From Nannochloropsis salina CCMP1776 (lineage: Eukaryota > Sar > Eustigmatophyceae > Eustigmatales > Monodopsidaceae): 64,000 nt of DNA. The first letter of the stretch is position 1. Every line of letters begins with the position of its first letter. Both the position numbers and the translations under genes were made by a program. The stretch is taken from NCBI GenBank assembly GCA_004565275.1, contig SDOX01000006.1, positions 1,316,075 through 1,380,074 on the forward strand, written 5' to 3'. Under the pieces are notes generated by a model. That model saw only the letters and a list, made by a program, of their open reading frames with translations, was not told the origin of the DNA and did no database searches. Positions 43,697 through 56,208 of this stretch are shown here, piece after piece.

Positions 43697-46600
43697 ATGT
43701 TTGGTATTAAAAGGCATAGAAACCACTCCATGGATGAAGAGGCAGGATACGGAAGGGAGGAGGGGAATCGTTTGGGTGGTGTACGTCCCGACGACCAAGC
43801 AAAGGAGGGAGTGGAGCTAATTGATCATCATCACAGCAAGATGAGTGACTTACAGGTAAGGTTGGAAAATAAGAGAAATATGGGGGGGGGGAAATGGAAT
43901 AGGCAAAGCAAAACATTCGTAAGCAAGTTGCTCATCATGTGAAAGGAAATGTGTCTGAACCACCCTGGTCTGGCTTCGGAAGCTTGACTAGGAGTGAGGT
44001 GAAGGCAAGAATGTGTGGTATGGTCCCGACCAAGCGCTGCCACTGAATTATGATGTCGGAGTGTCCCACAGAGACTAGATCAAGGAAGCTAACTATGTTT
44101 TATGATCATGGGACATCGTTTTCGCGTCAAACAGGACACACATCGAGCGGCCGACGAGAGCAGCGAGGAAGAGGAGGAGGAAGAGGACGAAAACGAGGAG
44201 GACGAGGAGGAGGACGAGGAGGACGAGGAGGAGGGTGGCGTGAGGAAAGGGAGAAGAAAGGCGGGGGGGACGTGGTTTAAAGGGTACACGTGAGTGCTTG
44301 GGAGGAGGGGATTGATGAAGTGGCCAGGCATAGGCAGCGGTTGGGGAATGTCGAGGGTCTCCTAGGATCGGGACAAATGCCTAGATCACAGAACGTGCTG
44401 GAAGATAATAGACGCCCGTGACCGCGTGCGATTAGCCTTCCATTTAATCGCGTCCTCACTCCTTTCTCCTTGCCCTCCCTCCATCCCTCCCCTCCCTCGC
44501 AGGCTGGGCCTCACCTGGATGGGCATCGGCCTGGTGGTGCTGGCCGTGGCCGGCATCCTCTATAAGGCCTTCCCAGAGCTGTACAAAAGGAAGCTTAGGG
44601 ACAAACTGGTCGTCACGAGCATGGCGCAGGTGGGGCGGGCGGAAAGGAGGGGGCGGACGGGGGGGGGAGGAGAGAAAGGGAAGGCGTCGAGCTTGGAAAC
44701 CACGCAAGTGTCGAGAGCCTGGTGGATGTCACCTGGTATTCGCTTGGTGTATCGGCGGCATGGAGAGAGGGAGGGTGGAGGGACACATTAATTGAACACG
44801 TACGCTTTATCAAGCTTACGTCCAGTCCTTCGGCGACTCAGGTGCCGCGGTGTCCTGTACTCGCTCTTCTCTTGACCGCCCTCCCTCCCTCTCTTTCTCC
44901 CTCCCTTCCTCCCTCCTTCCTTCCCCCCCCAGGCGGAAGAGACGGTGGGCTGGCTGGGCGACGCCAGCCTGCACACCCCCACCCACATCGGCCTGCACTT
45001 CTACAACCTGACCAACGCCGCCGACTTCTTGGGCGGGGCGCTGCCGGCCTTCGAGCTCGTTGGTAAGATAGGGCGGCAAGACGAAGGGGAAGGGGAGGGG
45101 ACGGCTGCACGGGGCCCGTAGTAAGAGGGAAGGCAGGGGGCCTTGTCGTTCTCGTTCCGACGACCTCGTTCCCTCCCTCTCTCCCTCCCGCCCTCCCTCC
45201 CTCCCTCCCTTTCTGCCTCCCTCCAAGGCCCTTTCACCTACCGGCAGTTCAGGCGCCGGACGGATGTGGTCTTTGCCCCCGACGGCTCCTACGTGGACTT
45301 CACAACGAATTTCAAAGCCGTGCTCCAGCCGGAACTCACTTTCGGCGGTAAGATCCTCCCCTTTCGCCGCCCCTCCTACCTTATATCATCCTCTTTCGCC
45401 ATTTTTCTTGGCTGTACGAGCTTGAGTCTTCTCCGAAATCGACTGGCTTTCCATCCATACCCTCCAGTCACCCTTCCTCTACCCCTTCCTCCCTCCCTCC
45501 CTTCCTCGTTGTCTCCCTCCCAGGCACGGACAGCTGGAATATCACGAGCATCAACACTGCGTACGCGACGGGCGTGGCGCGAAAACTGGCTGAAAGCAAC
45601 ATGGTTCGCATTGGTAAGAGGAAGGAAGGAAGGAAAGGCGGGAGGAAGAAGCGGTGAGACCTGGCGAAGATCGATCGCTCGCGTCGAGCTCGTTCTCACC
45701 ATTGTCAAGTCGCCTCTTTTTCTTTCTTCCCTCTTCCCTTCCTCGATTTACCTCTTCCTCCCTTTCCCATGCTCCAGGCGTGCCTCGCATCCTCTCTCCC
45801 TTCCGGGACAAGGGGCTGCCGCAGCTCTCTTTGGATATAAGGGCGCTCACGGTAGGCGGGTGGAACGAGCGCGAGGGAGACTTGGCGGCGGCGGCGAAGA
45901 TCTTGCAGGACACCATGGGAGGTGAGGAAGGGAGGGAGGGAGGGAAGGAGGGAAAGAGGGAGGGGGGGGAAATGAATGTCATCAACATACTATTTGAAAT
46001 AGGCAAGGGGCGTACGAGAGGAAGAAGGCAGCTTGGTTTTTGAGATGTGTGGAAATGCACGAAGCACCTGTATTCCCGTCCACTTTGCTTTCTTTCACGT
46101 GATGATTTGCGGTCCTGGAGAGTCGCTCTTTGACGGATGCAATGTGTGATAAAACTTCGTGTTCCCACCGAATCACGGTGCCATTCTAGTGACGAAAAAG
46201 GCTTTCTGCCCTAACATTCCTCATCTTTCCTATTCGCTTCCTGGCAGCTGAAACCTTCGCCCTCCAATGGGCTCGAGGAGGCTTTGGGCCCGAGAGTCTT
46301 CCTGCCCTGACGGCCGCCCTCGGCGCGGACGCGGCGGACGTGGTAGGCGTTGGGATGGGCTCTGGAGGGGATATCGTTTGGAGGTCTGGGGAAAAGTAGG
46401 GGAGAAGATTCGTCGGTCGATCATGCCCGCTGGAGCTGCTCTTTCACGTTGCCATGGGCCATCAAAGAGGAGAATGTCAAAAAAGTGAGTGATCACATAT
46501 CGGACCCTATCCTTCCTCCTGCCTCTTCTAGGCGTATATTCGGGCCCTGCTGGACACTGACAAGGACCTAGGGATCTCCTCCACGGCTGCCGCACAATTT

Positions 46601-49600
46601 TGGGACGAGACTCAAGACTTCTCTCTCGTGGCCCTTAACACACCGTGCGTCCCTGTCCGCTTCCTCCCCTTCCTATCCCCTTTCTTCCCTCCCTCTTCTT
46701 CGTCATCCCCTCGCTTTGTCCTCCTTCGTTTTCTCTTTCCTTGCTAGCTTTCTTGTCATGCCCCTTACCTCCGACTCTACTCATTACCCATGACAGGGAA
46801 GCCCAAGCCCGCCGAGGCCTGCTCCTCTACACAGGGTCGCCGGCGGGACGGGCAGCAATTCCTAAGGAGGTGGGGGCGGGGCTGACTGACGCTCAAGTGG
46901 ACGAAGTAGCGGCCTACGTGATGCGGATTCTGAGTGCCCCTGAGGTGAGCCGCTCATTCGACATCGAGAGATTTTTCCTCCCCCCGTGGAGCCGAAGGCG
47001 TGGGAGTGGCACGAGACGGGAGCTTTGCCCCCTCAGCCTCGTCAGGGCGCTTGATCCTCTCTATCGGCCTCCTCTGGTCTCGAGCCTCGACCTCCGTTCC
47101 TTTTCGCGTGCTCAACTTTCCGTCTTTTTCCTTCCCGCTCTTTCCTTCCTTCCCTATAGGTGGAAGCCAGGGTCCTGAAGGCAGTGGGACTGGACGAGGC
47201 TGTCTACCCCACGGTCGATGCTCTGGTGATGCGGCAGGTGAGAGAGGGAGGGGACGGGAGAAAGACTGAGTGGTAGCGGCTAGCACGGCGTTGTCATAGG
47301 GTTAGGTGCAGGTAGGTCTCGATCGTGCCTGAGCGCGAATGTGCGGGTGCGTGCTGGGTGGTGGCATGGGAATTCTGGCTCACGTCCCTTCGCTCTTTCC
47401 CATCCGATTGGCTTGGCTAGTTTACCATGGCAGACGTCCTGGGCATATTGGGCGGCGCCGCCGAGGCCCTCCAAGGGATCAGCCTTCCTCAGGTCAATCA
47501 GGGGAACATCTACGTGGAAGAGTCCTTGACTCCCGGTCCTGGTGCGTGCTTCCCTCTTGGTCTCCCCGCTTTCACCGGTGTCTTATTTCGTAGATTCCTG
47601 CCAATGCTGTGTCGCCTGGTCCTTGCTTCTTCCTCCTCGTCTTTCCATGTTTTTCCCTTCCTATGTTGTCTTGTGCCGCCACACTCCTCGCCGTTCACTT
47701 CCTCTATGCACTTGCTGCCCCTGTCGCGTCACTTTTTTTTGTCATGGCCTCTTCCGACTGATTTGGCTCTTCCGTCCAGTCCCTCTGTATCCCTCTTAAA
47801 TTGTTTCGTTGTTTTCCCCCTCAACCATCTCTCGTCTCACTCCAGGTTATTGCTCTTTTTTTCACTGTTAATGTCTTACTTCTCCCCCCTTCCTCCTCTA
47901 CTCTTTTTATGACCTCACTAGCCACAGAGGCCGTCCCTATGATTGAACTGGGCTACATCCTCCGGTCAGCCAAAACCCACGCTTTCCTTCCCGCCCCTCC
48001 CTCCCTACCTACCTGGCTCCCTCCTGCCACTCCACGCTCGGTCGCGGAGCTGGAAGCACAAGGCTGGGGGGATGTTGTGAAAGGTACGAAGGGAGGAGTC
48101 GGGTGGGAAGGGGGATGGGCAGGGGACCAATGCCTCATACCCGGAAGTATGCGCACAACGACTCGGCAGTCCCTGTCAGTGACACCCCGCGGGTTTTATT
48201 TATCCCTCCCGTCGTCCTCACCGCTTTCTTCAGGGGAATGTATCTTCGACGTCCTGCTGACCAACCGCACCTACTTCGAGAACGCCGTACTGGGTATTCC
48301 TGCCTTCCTCCTAGAGGATGATTTTACCCACCTCCACGCCAGCATGGTACGCGCCTCCCCCCTCCTCTCACTCTTTATCCCTCCTCCTCACCGCTCACCG
48401 GTCCCGTCCTGCTTCACTCCTCTCACTCTCTCTTGCCCAACTGTCCAGTCGTCTCCCCTCGTCCTCGGTGGAGTAGAGGAATGTCTGGCGGTGGGGCCCA
48501 TGCTGGGGGATGGAACCCGCGCCCCCACGCCTGATTGGGCGGATTTGCAGGTGAAAAAGGGAAGGGGGGGGAAGAAGAGACCGAGGGATGATATATTTTG
48601 CCCAAATTCAATGACCAAGTACTGGATTGTCCGCCCTGACATTGAAAGAGGAGGGGAAGAAAGGGGGATAAAGAGAGATTACTATACGCAGAAGACCAGG
48701 GTCAGTTTTACCGGTAGAGGCGCTTGAAGCATTAAACTAGTCGCCTCTTTAAAAGATTATGATGTACCTCACACTCCGTCATCACGCTTCGGCCGTTTAC
48801 AGACTTATTTGAATTTCGTCGGTAAATCGTCCATCGAGCCACTATTTCGCTTCATCGTGATCAACAACAACGGCGGCCTCGTCTCGACGCGCACCGTCAA
48901 GGAACTCGCACTCGGGCACCAAGAGCCGCTTTTGACTCTCTCCTTAGGTACGAAGGGAGGGTGAGAGGAGACGTGAGGGGAAGGAGAAGCATTGTGGCCC
49001 TCTTTTCGTTGTCTCTGTCGTCTCCTTTTCAAAAAGGGTGCCACACTTTGTTGGTAAAGAGTGATTGAAATTTTGAGAACGTAGCCACTTACGCGTGAAC
49101 GAGAAAATGCAATATCAGATAGAAATGAAGGGAAAGTTTTTGTCATGTTTCAAGACTTTTCCATGTAGCATGCAAGAGCAAGAGCTGATGCAATGACTGT
49201 GATTTGCCCTTATCCTGGGATATATTGACTCACAACTCTGACTTTGCCACGCAATCTTCTCCTTACCAACTCCTTTCCTGACCCATCCCTAGGCGCAGAC
49301 GCCCCCTCTGCTTTCTACTCCCTCCTTTCCAATACAGAGGGACCTTTGGACGCCCCGCACGCCTTCTGCACCTCCTCGGCGGACGTGAATCATGCGCTCT
49401 ATGGATGTTTTCTTGACACGGAGGCTTCCACTCCCACCAAGAGCGTCTACAGGAAGGTACTAACTCCACTTTCCTCTATCTCAGACCCCGCGGGGCTTTG
49501 TCGCTTGTCAAGCTTTGGGTGTGCTTTTTCTTCAATGCATGCGGGAATGAATGCCAAGCACGTCTCACCATGCCTCCTCGAACCCGCTCCCACTTTTCCT

Positions 49601-51494
49601 TCTCCCTCACATCCTTCCTGGGCCCCAGACCCCGAGCCGGTATGCCACTGGCAAGGCCGACATCAGCGACGTCCAGCAGCTCCAAGCCTACGCGGGGCTG
49701 ACGGGAGACGTCCCTGTCATGTATCCATCCGGTCAGCGAACGCCCGTGGCGGTGAGTAGATGAGGACCCAGGAGGGCGGAGGGGGGGCCGAAGTCTTTGA
49801 CTAGTCACCTCGGACTCGAGGCACGATAAAAGCTTACACGATGCCGTGGTTGAGAAGCACAATGCTGACAAGTTCTCCTGCCTTGACCTGTTCTTCTCTG
49901 CTTCCTGCTTCTTTCCCCCCCCCATCTTTTTTAGATGCCGGACGCGGTAGCCGAGCTCGCCTCCTCCATCCCCCTGTCTACTTCCCTTCGTCGAACTCAA
50001 ACAGAAACATCCCCCCCCCCCGAGTCCATCAATGCTTCTTACTCCCCCTCCGCAATTCAGCGAGGCTTCTCTACGGGAGAGCAGTTCCCTCCTTTCCTCT
50101 TGCAGGTGAGAATTGCCTTCACAGTGGGAGCAGGGACGAATTGGAAGTAAAGGGGGCGCTGTAAACCTCCCAAGTACTGGGACACGAGCTTTCATTGTGC
50201 CGATGAGACTCACTATGACTCTTTTCCTTCCCTCCCCCAGGACTTACCCTCGCCGCCCCCTCTATGGGTGCTGCGGTTAAAGGGGCCAATTGTCATCCGA
50301 TTTTCCTACACCAACAACACCAAGGTGCGCCTCCTTCCCCACTTTGCTACAGCGCCGGTCCTTTCCGACATTTTACTTTCATGGATCCACGCGTGTAGCA
50401 TTCGGCATGCGGGAGGTGTTTTTCAAGAACTCATGACCCTTTGTCTTCTTTCTGTCATCCAGCGCCATGGCATCCCCCTCCGCCGCTTTACCCTCTCGCA
50501 AGACCTTTTTGAGGCTCGAGACGACCTCGCACTCGTCGATGTAGGGGCAGGGGAGCTCGCCGTTAGACAGAGTACCTTTATGAATGTGACGTTGGGGACT
50601 TGGATGCCTACGGTGAGGAGAGGGGAAAAGAGAGAGGGACTGGAGGGAGGACAGAGAAATGGGAGGACACCTGTGTGACAGTAGATGTAGGATGCTTTAT
50701 GTCGATGGAGAGAGTCGGTTGAAGGCCTGCTGATGAGGTTGATTGCCTCCATTTTCCTTGAGCTTCCTCCTTTGAGCGCAAGCTCCTCGCATTCTCATGC
50801 CAACACATCCCATCCCTTGCCCGGCGCTCTCCAGTTCATGGCCGACTCCCCCTCTGCCGGTTTCCAGTTTATGCCCGCGTTTGCTGCCTCTTCCCCACAA
50901 GTCTTGGAGCAGGCCGAGGGGATGGAGGGTACTACTTACATCGACGTGGAGCCCCTGACAGGTAGGAGACGCCATAGTAAGGGAATCAAGGGACCGCCGC
51001 ACGTCCTAATGCAGCGTCACTCTTACTCGAATAGGCAAGAGCTTGTCCCGGCGCACGCAGGCGCAGCTCTCTATTTCCACCTCCTCTCCTGGCTCGGGCG
51101 CCTACGATCTTTTCTACGATGAGGCCTACAAGGGTCCGTTCCTCCCAACGGTCTTTATGGTCACGGAGACCTTCCTGGATAGGAGAGATGCGAGCGGGAT
51201 TAGGGCAGCGCTATACACACCTGGTGCGTTGGCGCTTGCTCCCTCGGCAGTTTATTATCTTGTGATCAAGCATTTTAGACTCGCAAGCTTTTTTTACGAG
51301 CTTGTCTCCTCTCTCACTTCGAAAATTCCTTCTTTTTTCCCACTCCCCCTTCTTCCTAACCTCCCTGATGTGCAGGCAAAGTTGTGAATGGGATCATTTT
51401 GTCGGCCATCCCTGTGGGAATAATCATGATCTTATTGGGGTTGGTCGTATTAGGCAAAGAGTGGAGAAGAAAGAGGAGCAGTAGGATAAAATAA
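43697..51494 (+). CDS. Very large CD36 / scavenger receptor class B-like protein
   Basis: Twenty-four exons close in phase to about 1,066 residues: 43697-43855, 44135-44289, 44503-44629, 44933-45062, 45228-45347, 45524-45613, 45778-45921, 46248-46342, 46532-46644, 46797-46944, 47160-47237, 47421-47541, 47922-48083, 48234-48346, 48449-48550, 48803-48947, 49293-49456, 49629-49751, 49935-50105, 50241-50324, 50463-50612, 50763-50961, 51035-51223, 51376-51494. CD36 topology: a cytosolic N-tail with an acidic run, TM1 (MGIGLVVLAVAGILYKAF), a lumenal/extracellular domain, and TM2 near the C-terminus (IPVGIIMILLGLVVLG) with a short basic tail. Family landmarks: HFYNLTNAADFLGG, VGPFTYRQFRR, TVKELALGHQEPLL, YATGKADISD, TTYIDVEPLTG. 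CD36/LIMP-2 proteins bind lipids or lipoproteins at the plasma membrane or lysosome. The family norm is about 480 residues; the excess lies mostly in exons 8-15. Potential N-glycosylation sites are frequent. Confidence 0.88.
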
Positions 51495-51901
51495 TTTAGT
51501 CTAAGGGGAAGGGCAGACGGATTGTATAGCATCGGACCGAAGGAGCTGTTTATACATTTTGGCCGGCATGGGACTGAACCCGTCACACTGACTGCAGGAT
51601 AAGATACTGAGGATTGGTACAAACATTTGATGTGAGATCTGTATTCTTTATAAAAACAGCCAGCCATAGCTGCTGCCAAGGTTCATGACATAAAGCAAAC
51701 TTTGCGTGTGTTGCCTAAAGGAAAATATGCCGGAGTAATTTTGCGGAACTAACTCTTAGCATTGAAGACTACGGTCTGCCGTACGCTTAGTTCTTCACTC
51801 ACGGTGTGTCTTTGATGAGATATTGCGAGTCGAGTTCCGTTGCTTCACATTCGAAGCGGCATTTAAAGAATATGAGGTCGCTCGCGCAAGCTGTCGTCCA
51901 T
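51495..51901. other. Short intergenic region between convergent genes
   Basis: 407 nt of 3' flanks of the CD36-like gene and the calmodulin-like gene. A tRNA-like string near 51560 was checked and rejected. Confidence 0.5.
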
Positions 51902-52456
51902 TTACGACAATAAAATCTTGAACTCTTCATATTCGATTTCGCCGGATCTTAGGTTTAAGTGTGAGAAGAAAGCGAAATGAGTTGCATAGTTGGAACATAT
52001 GCCCAGATCTGTATTCATTTCGCCTACTTCCTCTATCATCCATTTCTATGCTTACCCATTCGAGTCGACTTTGTTAATCAATTCCTCAATATCAATCATC
52101 AGTCCGAAGTCTTTTTTTATTATATGTACCAAATTTTCCCGCTTGACATGTCCTTTCTTGTCGGCGCGGCCTCCACATGCGACAAACGCGTCTACCATGT
52201 CCCCGTCGTCATCAAATGACAATGCTCGTACTTTCTGCAATTCAATAATTCGTAAAATCTGGCCAAAATCAATTGATCCATTCATTCCCTCGTCTACGTC
52301 GGCAATCATCTGGAACAATTCCTCTTCCGTCGGTTTTTGCCCCAAATGCTCCAGCACTCCTCGCAGTGCGGCCACGTCCAATGTTCCAGTTTTGGCCGTA
52401 TCAAAAATTATGAAAGCTGCACGGCAAGCATCAATTTCTTCTTGACTCAGAACCAT
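51902..52456 (-). CDS. Calmodulin-like EF-hand protein, mostly degenerate loops
   Basis: Two minus-strand exons, 52456-52056 and 51947-51902, join in phase to 148 residues, the length of calmodulin. The start MVLSQEEIDACRAAFIIFD and the spacing follow the four-EF-hand plan. Loop 1 (DTAKTGTLDVAA) lacks the acidic residue at position 12. Loop 2 (DVDEGMNGSIDF) has two extra residues. Loop 3 has no recognisable ligands. Loop 4 (DSNGSGEIEYEEF), completed by the second exon, is canonical. Only one site should bind Ca2+ well. This pattern fits myosin light chains, centrin-like or calmodulin-like regulators more than calmodulin itself. The partner is unknown. It is divergent to TRAPPC1 with 341 nt between start codons. 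Confidence 0.85.
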
Positions 52457-52797
52457 TGCTATACTAACGAATGAGTGTCATATTTTCCTCGTGAGATATT
52501 TTTTTGGGTCGAAAAGTTTTAAAAAAATGTCGTAGGGTGGGGAGGTCGGGCGAGCTCGTAGCAGTAACGGTAGTAGCGAGAGACGTGGAGTCTCGTCCAA
52601 CATGTCCCTGCTCTCCTTTCTAACAGCCTCCGGAACCCGGCCTTCTCTTCCACCATTTTCGAAACACTGTAGAGAGACTCCGTCAGCCTCCAGGGAGGAG
52701 CAACTTCACCTCCACGGAGGCAAAGGTCGTCGATTGTCTTCCACTCATTCGGACCGCAGGAGAGGAGTTGCTGGGCCTGGTAATCTTCCTAGTGGTA
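52457..52797. promoter_or_regulatory. Short divergent promoter region, EF-hand gene / TRAPPC1
   Basis: 341 nt between opposite start codons; promoter and 5' UTRs of both genes must fit here. A frame open upstream of the TRAPPC1 ATG runs through 52618-52797, but it adds 60 residues that no TRAPPC1 has. I treat it as 5' UTR or intron. Confidence 0.5.
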
Positions 52798-53574
52798 ATG
52801 ATCTACAATCTCTACATATTCGACCGTCGGGTGAGTAAATTAGAACTATCATGCTATTTCTTTCGGATCCATCTGATCTCATCCTCCTTGCGTATGCCTC
52901 GCTCCTTAGGGCGCGTGCCTCTTTTACAGGGAATGGTGCCGGCCTCTCAACACCCTGGCAGAGGATCCTGAGGAGGAGAAAAAGCTCATGTTCGGCATGC
53001 TATACTCCATCAAAGGACTAGTTGCGGCGTTAGGAAGCAAGGTGAGCCATAATCTTCTTACTAACAACTTAGCTTCTGAAATTATCATCTCTGTTGCAGA
53101 AATAGGAAATAAATCATGTCAAGAGCTGCGCACTAAGCATCTTCTTTGACATGAATCCCGACAGAATGCTCCGTCATCCTCAGACGGTTTGAACCATTTA
53201 CGAACAAATGCGTACACGTTGCACCATTTCGAGACCTTAACGGGCCTCCGCTTCGTGCTCAACACGGACAACTCGATTGTAGATATGCGAGGGCACTTGA
53301 GGCACATTTATTCAGGTCAGTGGAGATACGCGAGAAGACACTAGCGGCTCTTGATACGAATCGTGTATGGGCTAGTTTACTGTCCTATTCACAATATCCT
53401 TATTCTCGGCAATATTTTTTCCAAAATTCGCACTTTGTCAAAGGGATTTGGGTGCAGCATGTCGTGCAGAACCCTCAGTACAAGATAGGAGAAGGAGGGA
53501 GTGCCGGCCGTTTACCCCCAGCATTCGCGCAAAGTTTGGAGCAGTATGTGACAAATTTGCCGGGATTCAAATAG
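52798..53574 (+). CDS. TRAPPC1: TRAPP complex subunit 1 (Bet5 homologue)
   Basis: Exons 52798-52830, 52910-53041, 53165-53315 and 53444-53574 join in phase to 148 residues, the usual TRAPPC1 size. The longin-like fold starts MIYNLYIFDRRGACLFYREW, as in Bet5. Next are KLMFGMLYSIKGLVAALG, YTLHHFETLTGLRFVLNTD and the C-terminal GIWVQHVVQNP, all at conserved positions. TRAPPC1 is a core subunit of the TRAPP guanine nucleotide exchange complexes, which activate Rab1/Ypt1 in ER-Golgi and intra-Golgi transport. The ATG at 52798 was chosen because it gives the conserved N-terminus at the first strand. No oddities. Confidence 0.95.
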
Positions 53575-54499
53575 TGCAGGAATGACTTGTGTACAGGTGG
53601 GTGCTGACACGTCCCACAACAAAGTAACAATACGGAAAATGCAGAGGTTGGCAGCATTGCTTCATTTGGAACCCGTAATTATACATTATAATTTTGCAGC
53701 TTCCCTAACCTTCTTTTCGGGCATTATTACCCTTAGCCAATCACTTTACTACGCTTCTTTGCTTGGTAGTCCTTCCTCTCTCTTCACTCCTTTATCTTAT
53801 ATTCTTGATTTCTACGTTTGAGCTGGAGGGTACGTAATTGTGTTTAATACTATCTCTACGCAGGGCACGTTGGAACAAAGCTTTGGCCTCGCAGTAAGAG
53901 TGATTGATGCTAACGGAGAGATGAAATTGACATGAAAAAAAATGTCGACCCTGCTAATACTACACTGTTTCGGGTCAATGCTTTTATTTTAAAATATACC
54001 CTTTAAGCAGTCTTTAGAGGACCTCATGTTTTCAAAGCTTATTTGGACTTGACCCATTCCATGATTGGCATTAATATTTGTTTTGACCACATAAAACGTC
54101 TACATATCTTGATGTTAAATCTAAAGTATGATGGTGGAGCATTGCTTCACACGACAATCACCGGGACCCCTAGAAAGGTCACAGGGAGCCATGCAGCGAG
54201 TCGGACTTATTGAGATATCTCCGAAAGAGCAAAGTACTTGTTCGCGGCCCTGCCGAGTCTTCAACTCTGGAAAGGCCCACAGCGGGCACGTGCCTGGGTG
54301 CATTCCCACGCATTTGGGCTAAATTTCTTACGCACAAGCTGACATGAAAGTCATTTAATGCTTGCAGAATTTTTTTCTTTGCTTGTCTCTTCTTGTGGTA
54401 AGCCGGCTTGAACGTCGTCCGATTAGTGCCTTGCTAGTATGAGCCTTAGCCCACCCGTCTCTCATACATTTTATTGACCCACCCACAGAATATATAGAC
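53575..54499. other. Intergenic region
   Basis: 925 nt, AT-rich in 53930-54120, between TRAPPC1 and the secreted Cys-repeat protein. No supported gene or repeat seen. Confidence 0.5.
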
Positions 54500-56208
54500 A
54501 TGCCACCCCTACATAGGATTAGTGCCGCTTGTGTTGCAGTAATGGTCGCCATGGTGTCTCGAATTACCTCTTCCTACGCATTAGCCACAGACATTCAGGA
54601 TCCTCTGGTGCCTTCCGATTTCACACAAACAAGTACGTGCCCACATTTGAGAATAGACTTTTTTTCATATCGTGTATAAGTAACAAGCTCTACTCAAAGA
54701 TTCTATCTGCATTTTCTTCTTGCTTCTTGCTGTGGCCCGGATATCTTAAAGAAAGCCTGTGCTCTAGTCACAATGTTCTTCGGATCTGTCCGACCTCCAC
54801 TCTTGCGACACATTCCCCCATCAGTTTCCCTCTCTAAATTTAGATATTCCGCACACTTTTCCTCGGTGCAGGTTGCTCTCGTTCTTCTAAAGCGGCCAAT
54901 ATTATGGACTGTACATATGAAGGCCATCTTATACACGTAACAACTGTCGACGCACATACAAACGTGGAAGCACTGGGCTCTAAAATATGGAGTGACTTGT
55001 CGACAGGAGAGATGGAAGTGGAGGCACCTGGATTCAAGTTGAGATGTTTGATAAGTAGAGGAGAAAAGGATTTTGATGACCAACCTTGTGAGGTTGACAC
55101 GTCCTGGAGACGGAAGCTTGACGCAGATTATTCCGTGGAAGCATCAGAAGTGCCCGCCTCCATGGCATCTCCATCCTTACCGGAGCATCCTTCTTTCGCG
55201 GTCTCGCTTCTTCGTGGGGCGCGTACCCTGGAAGCTAGCACCGACCTGGCCGGGCCCCAGCCGGCGACTCAGCCGTTTGACTGCCGAAGGACAGCAGCCG
55301 GTCGTAATTGCACGAACGCAGGGGGACAGTGGGCACATGTGGAGAGGAACGAAGACGGCGGCACGCACGTGACGGCGCCCGGCGTGGACATCAGGACGGG
55401 GGGGGAAGGCGGGGGAGACGTGCGGGTGGACGCCTGGGGGTTCCATCTTGTATGCCGAAAGGAGGGTGCGACAAACAAGACCACCTGTGGGGCCAGCAAC
55501 GACTGGTTTGGAAAGGGTGGGGCGGGACGCACGGGCGATGGGCCGGCTCCGGTCTCGGCAGCCAGGCCCAGGGGGCCGGAGGAGGACGTGCCCGATCCTG
55601 TCATGCACTTAGCACCCCAGCACCGGGCGGACAGACCCGCGGGAAGCAGTGGCAACCAAGGTAGGGGCAGTGAGGTTGGGAGCAGGGGCATGGCTTCTGG
55701 CAGCTCCACGACCATCACGGACGGGCCTTTCGACAGGTTTCAACCGGCGTCTCCTGCTGGCACGGTGGGGGAAAGGCTGACTACCACACTTGGACAAAAA
55801 GTCTCTAAATCGGGCACTGTTGCATCAAAAATTCTGTCTAAGGAGATAGAAAGCGCCTCCGCTCCGGCCACGATTCTTGTCGGGGTGGTAGAGGACCCTC
55901 CCCCACACCGTCCGTCGCTTGCACCAAAGTCTCCCTTACATGGCTCGACCGCTCCTTCCACCCCCGACCCCAGGGATCCCCTCTGGGTGTCGAACCCGAA
56001 GAACTGTACGCGGGCTTTCAAGGGGGAAGGGAAAGACTGCTGGGATGACGAGCACTGGGTAAACGGACGCACGGGCACGAGTGGAAGGAGGGAGGGACCC
56101 GGAGGAGAGAGTGGGGTGGAGGTAACTAGTGCAGGCAGGGCCGATTTGCCCGTATCCGCGGGCGTTGAAAAGGAAGATAGCGATGCGACAGATGCTGGGC
56201 GAAGATAA
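54500..56208 (+). CDS. Secreted protein with two copies of a novel Cys-bounded repeat
   Basis: Two exons, 54500-54632 and 54872-56208, join in phase to 489 residues. The first exon is a signal peptide: MPPLHRISAACVAVMVAMV, with likely cleavage after SYALA. The mature part has two similar units bounded by cysteines. Unit 1 is at 54910-55047 (46 residues) and unit 2 at 55309-55455 (49 residues). Both follow the pattern C, HV, a stretch ending V-x-A-x-G-x-x-I, a Gly-containing turn, V-x-A-x-GF-x-L-x-C. A third Cys pair is NCTRAFKGEGKDCWDD near 56000. The rest is Pro/Ser/Gly-rich and probably disordered, with several N-x-T/S sites. I do not recognise a family; an extracellular or wall-associated adhesive or binding protein is a guess. 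Confidence 0.75.

Noticed and set aside
51545-51620. Possible tRNA on the minus strand (string resembling GGTTCAGTCCC)
   Set aside because: The T-arm stem does not pair, and no acceptor stem, D-arm or anticodon arm can be built around it.
52618-52797. N-terminal extension of TRAPPC1 (60 open codons upstream of the ATG)
   Set aside because: The frame is open and follows an acceptor-like AG, but TRAPPC1 proteins start at the MIYNLYIFDR position and the extension resembles nothing in the family.
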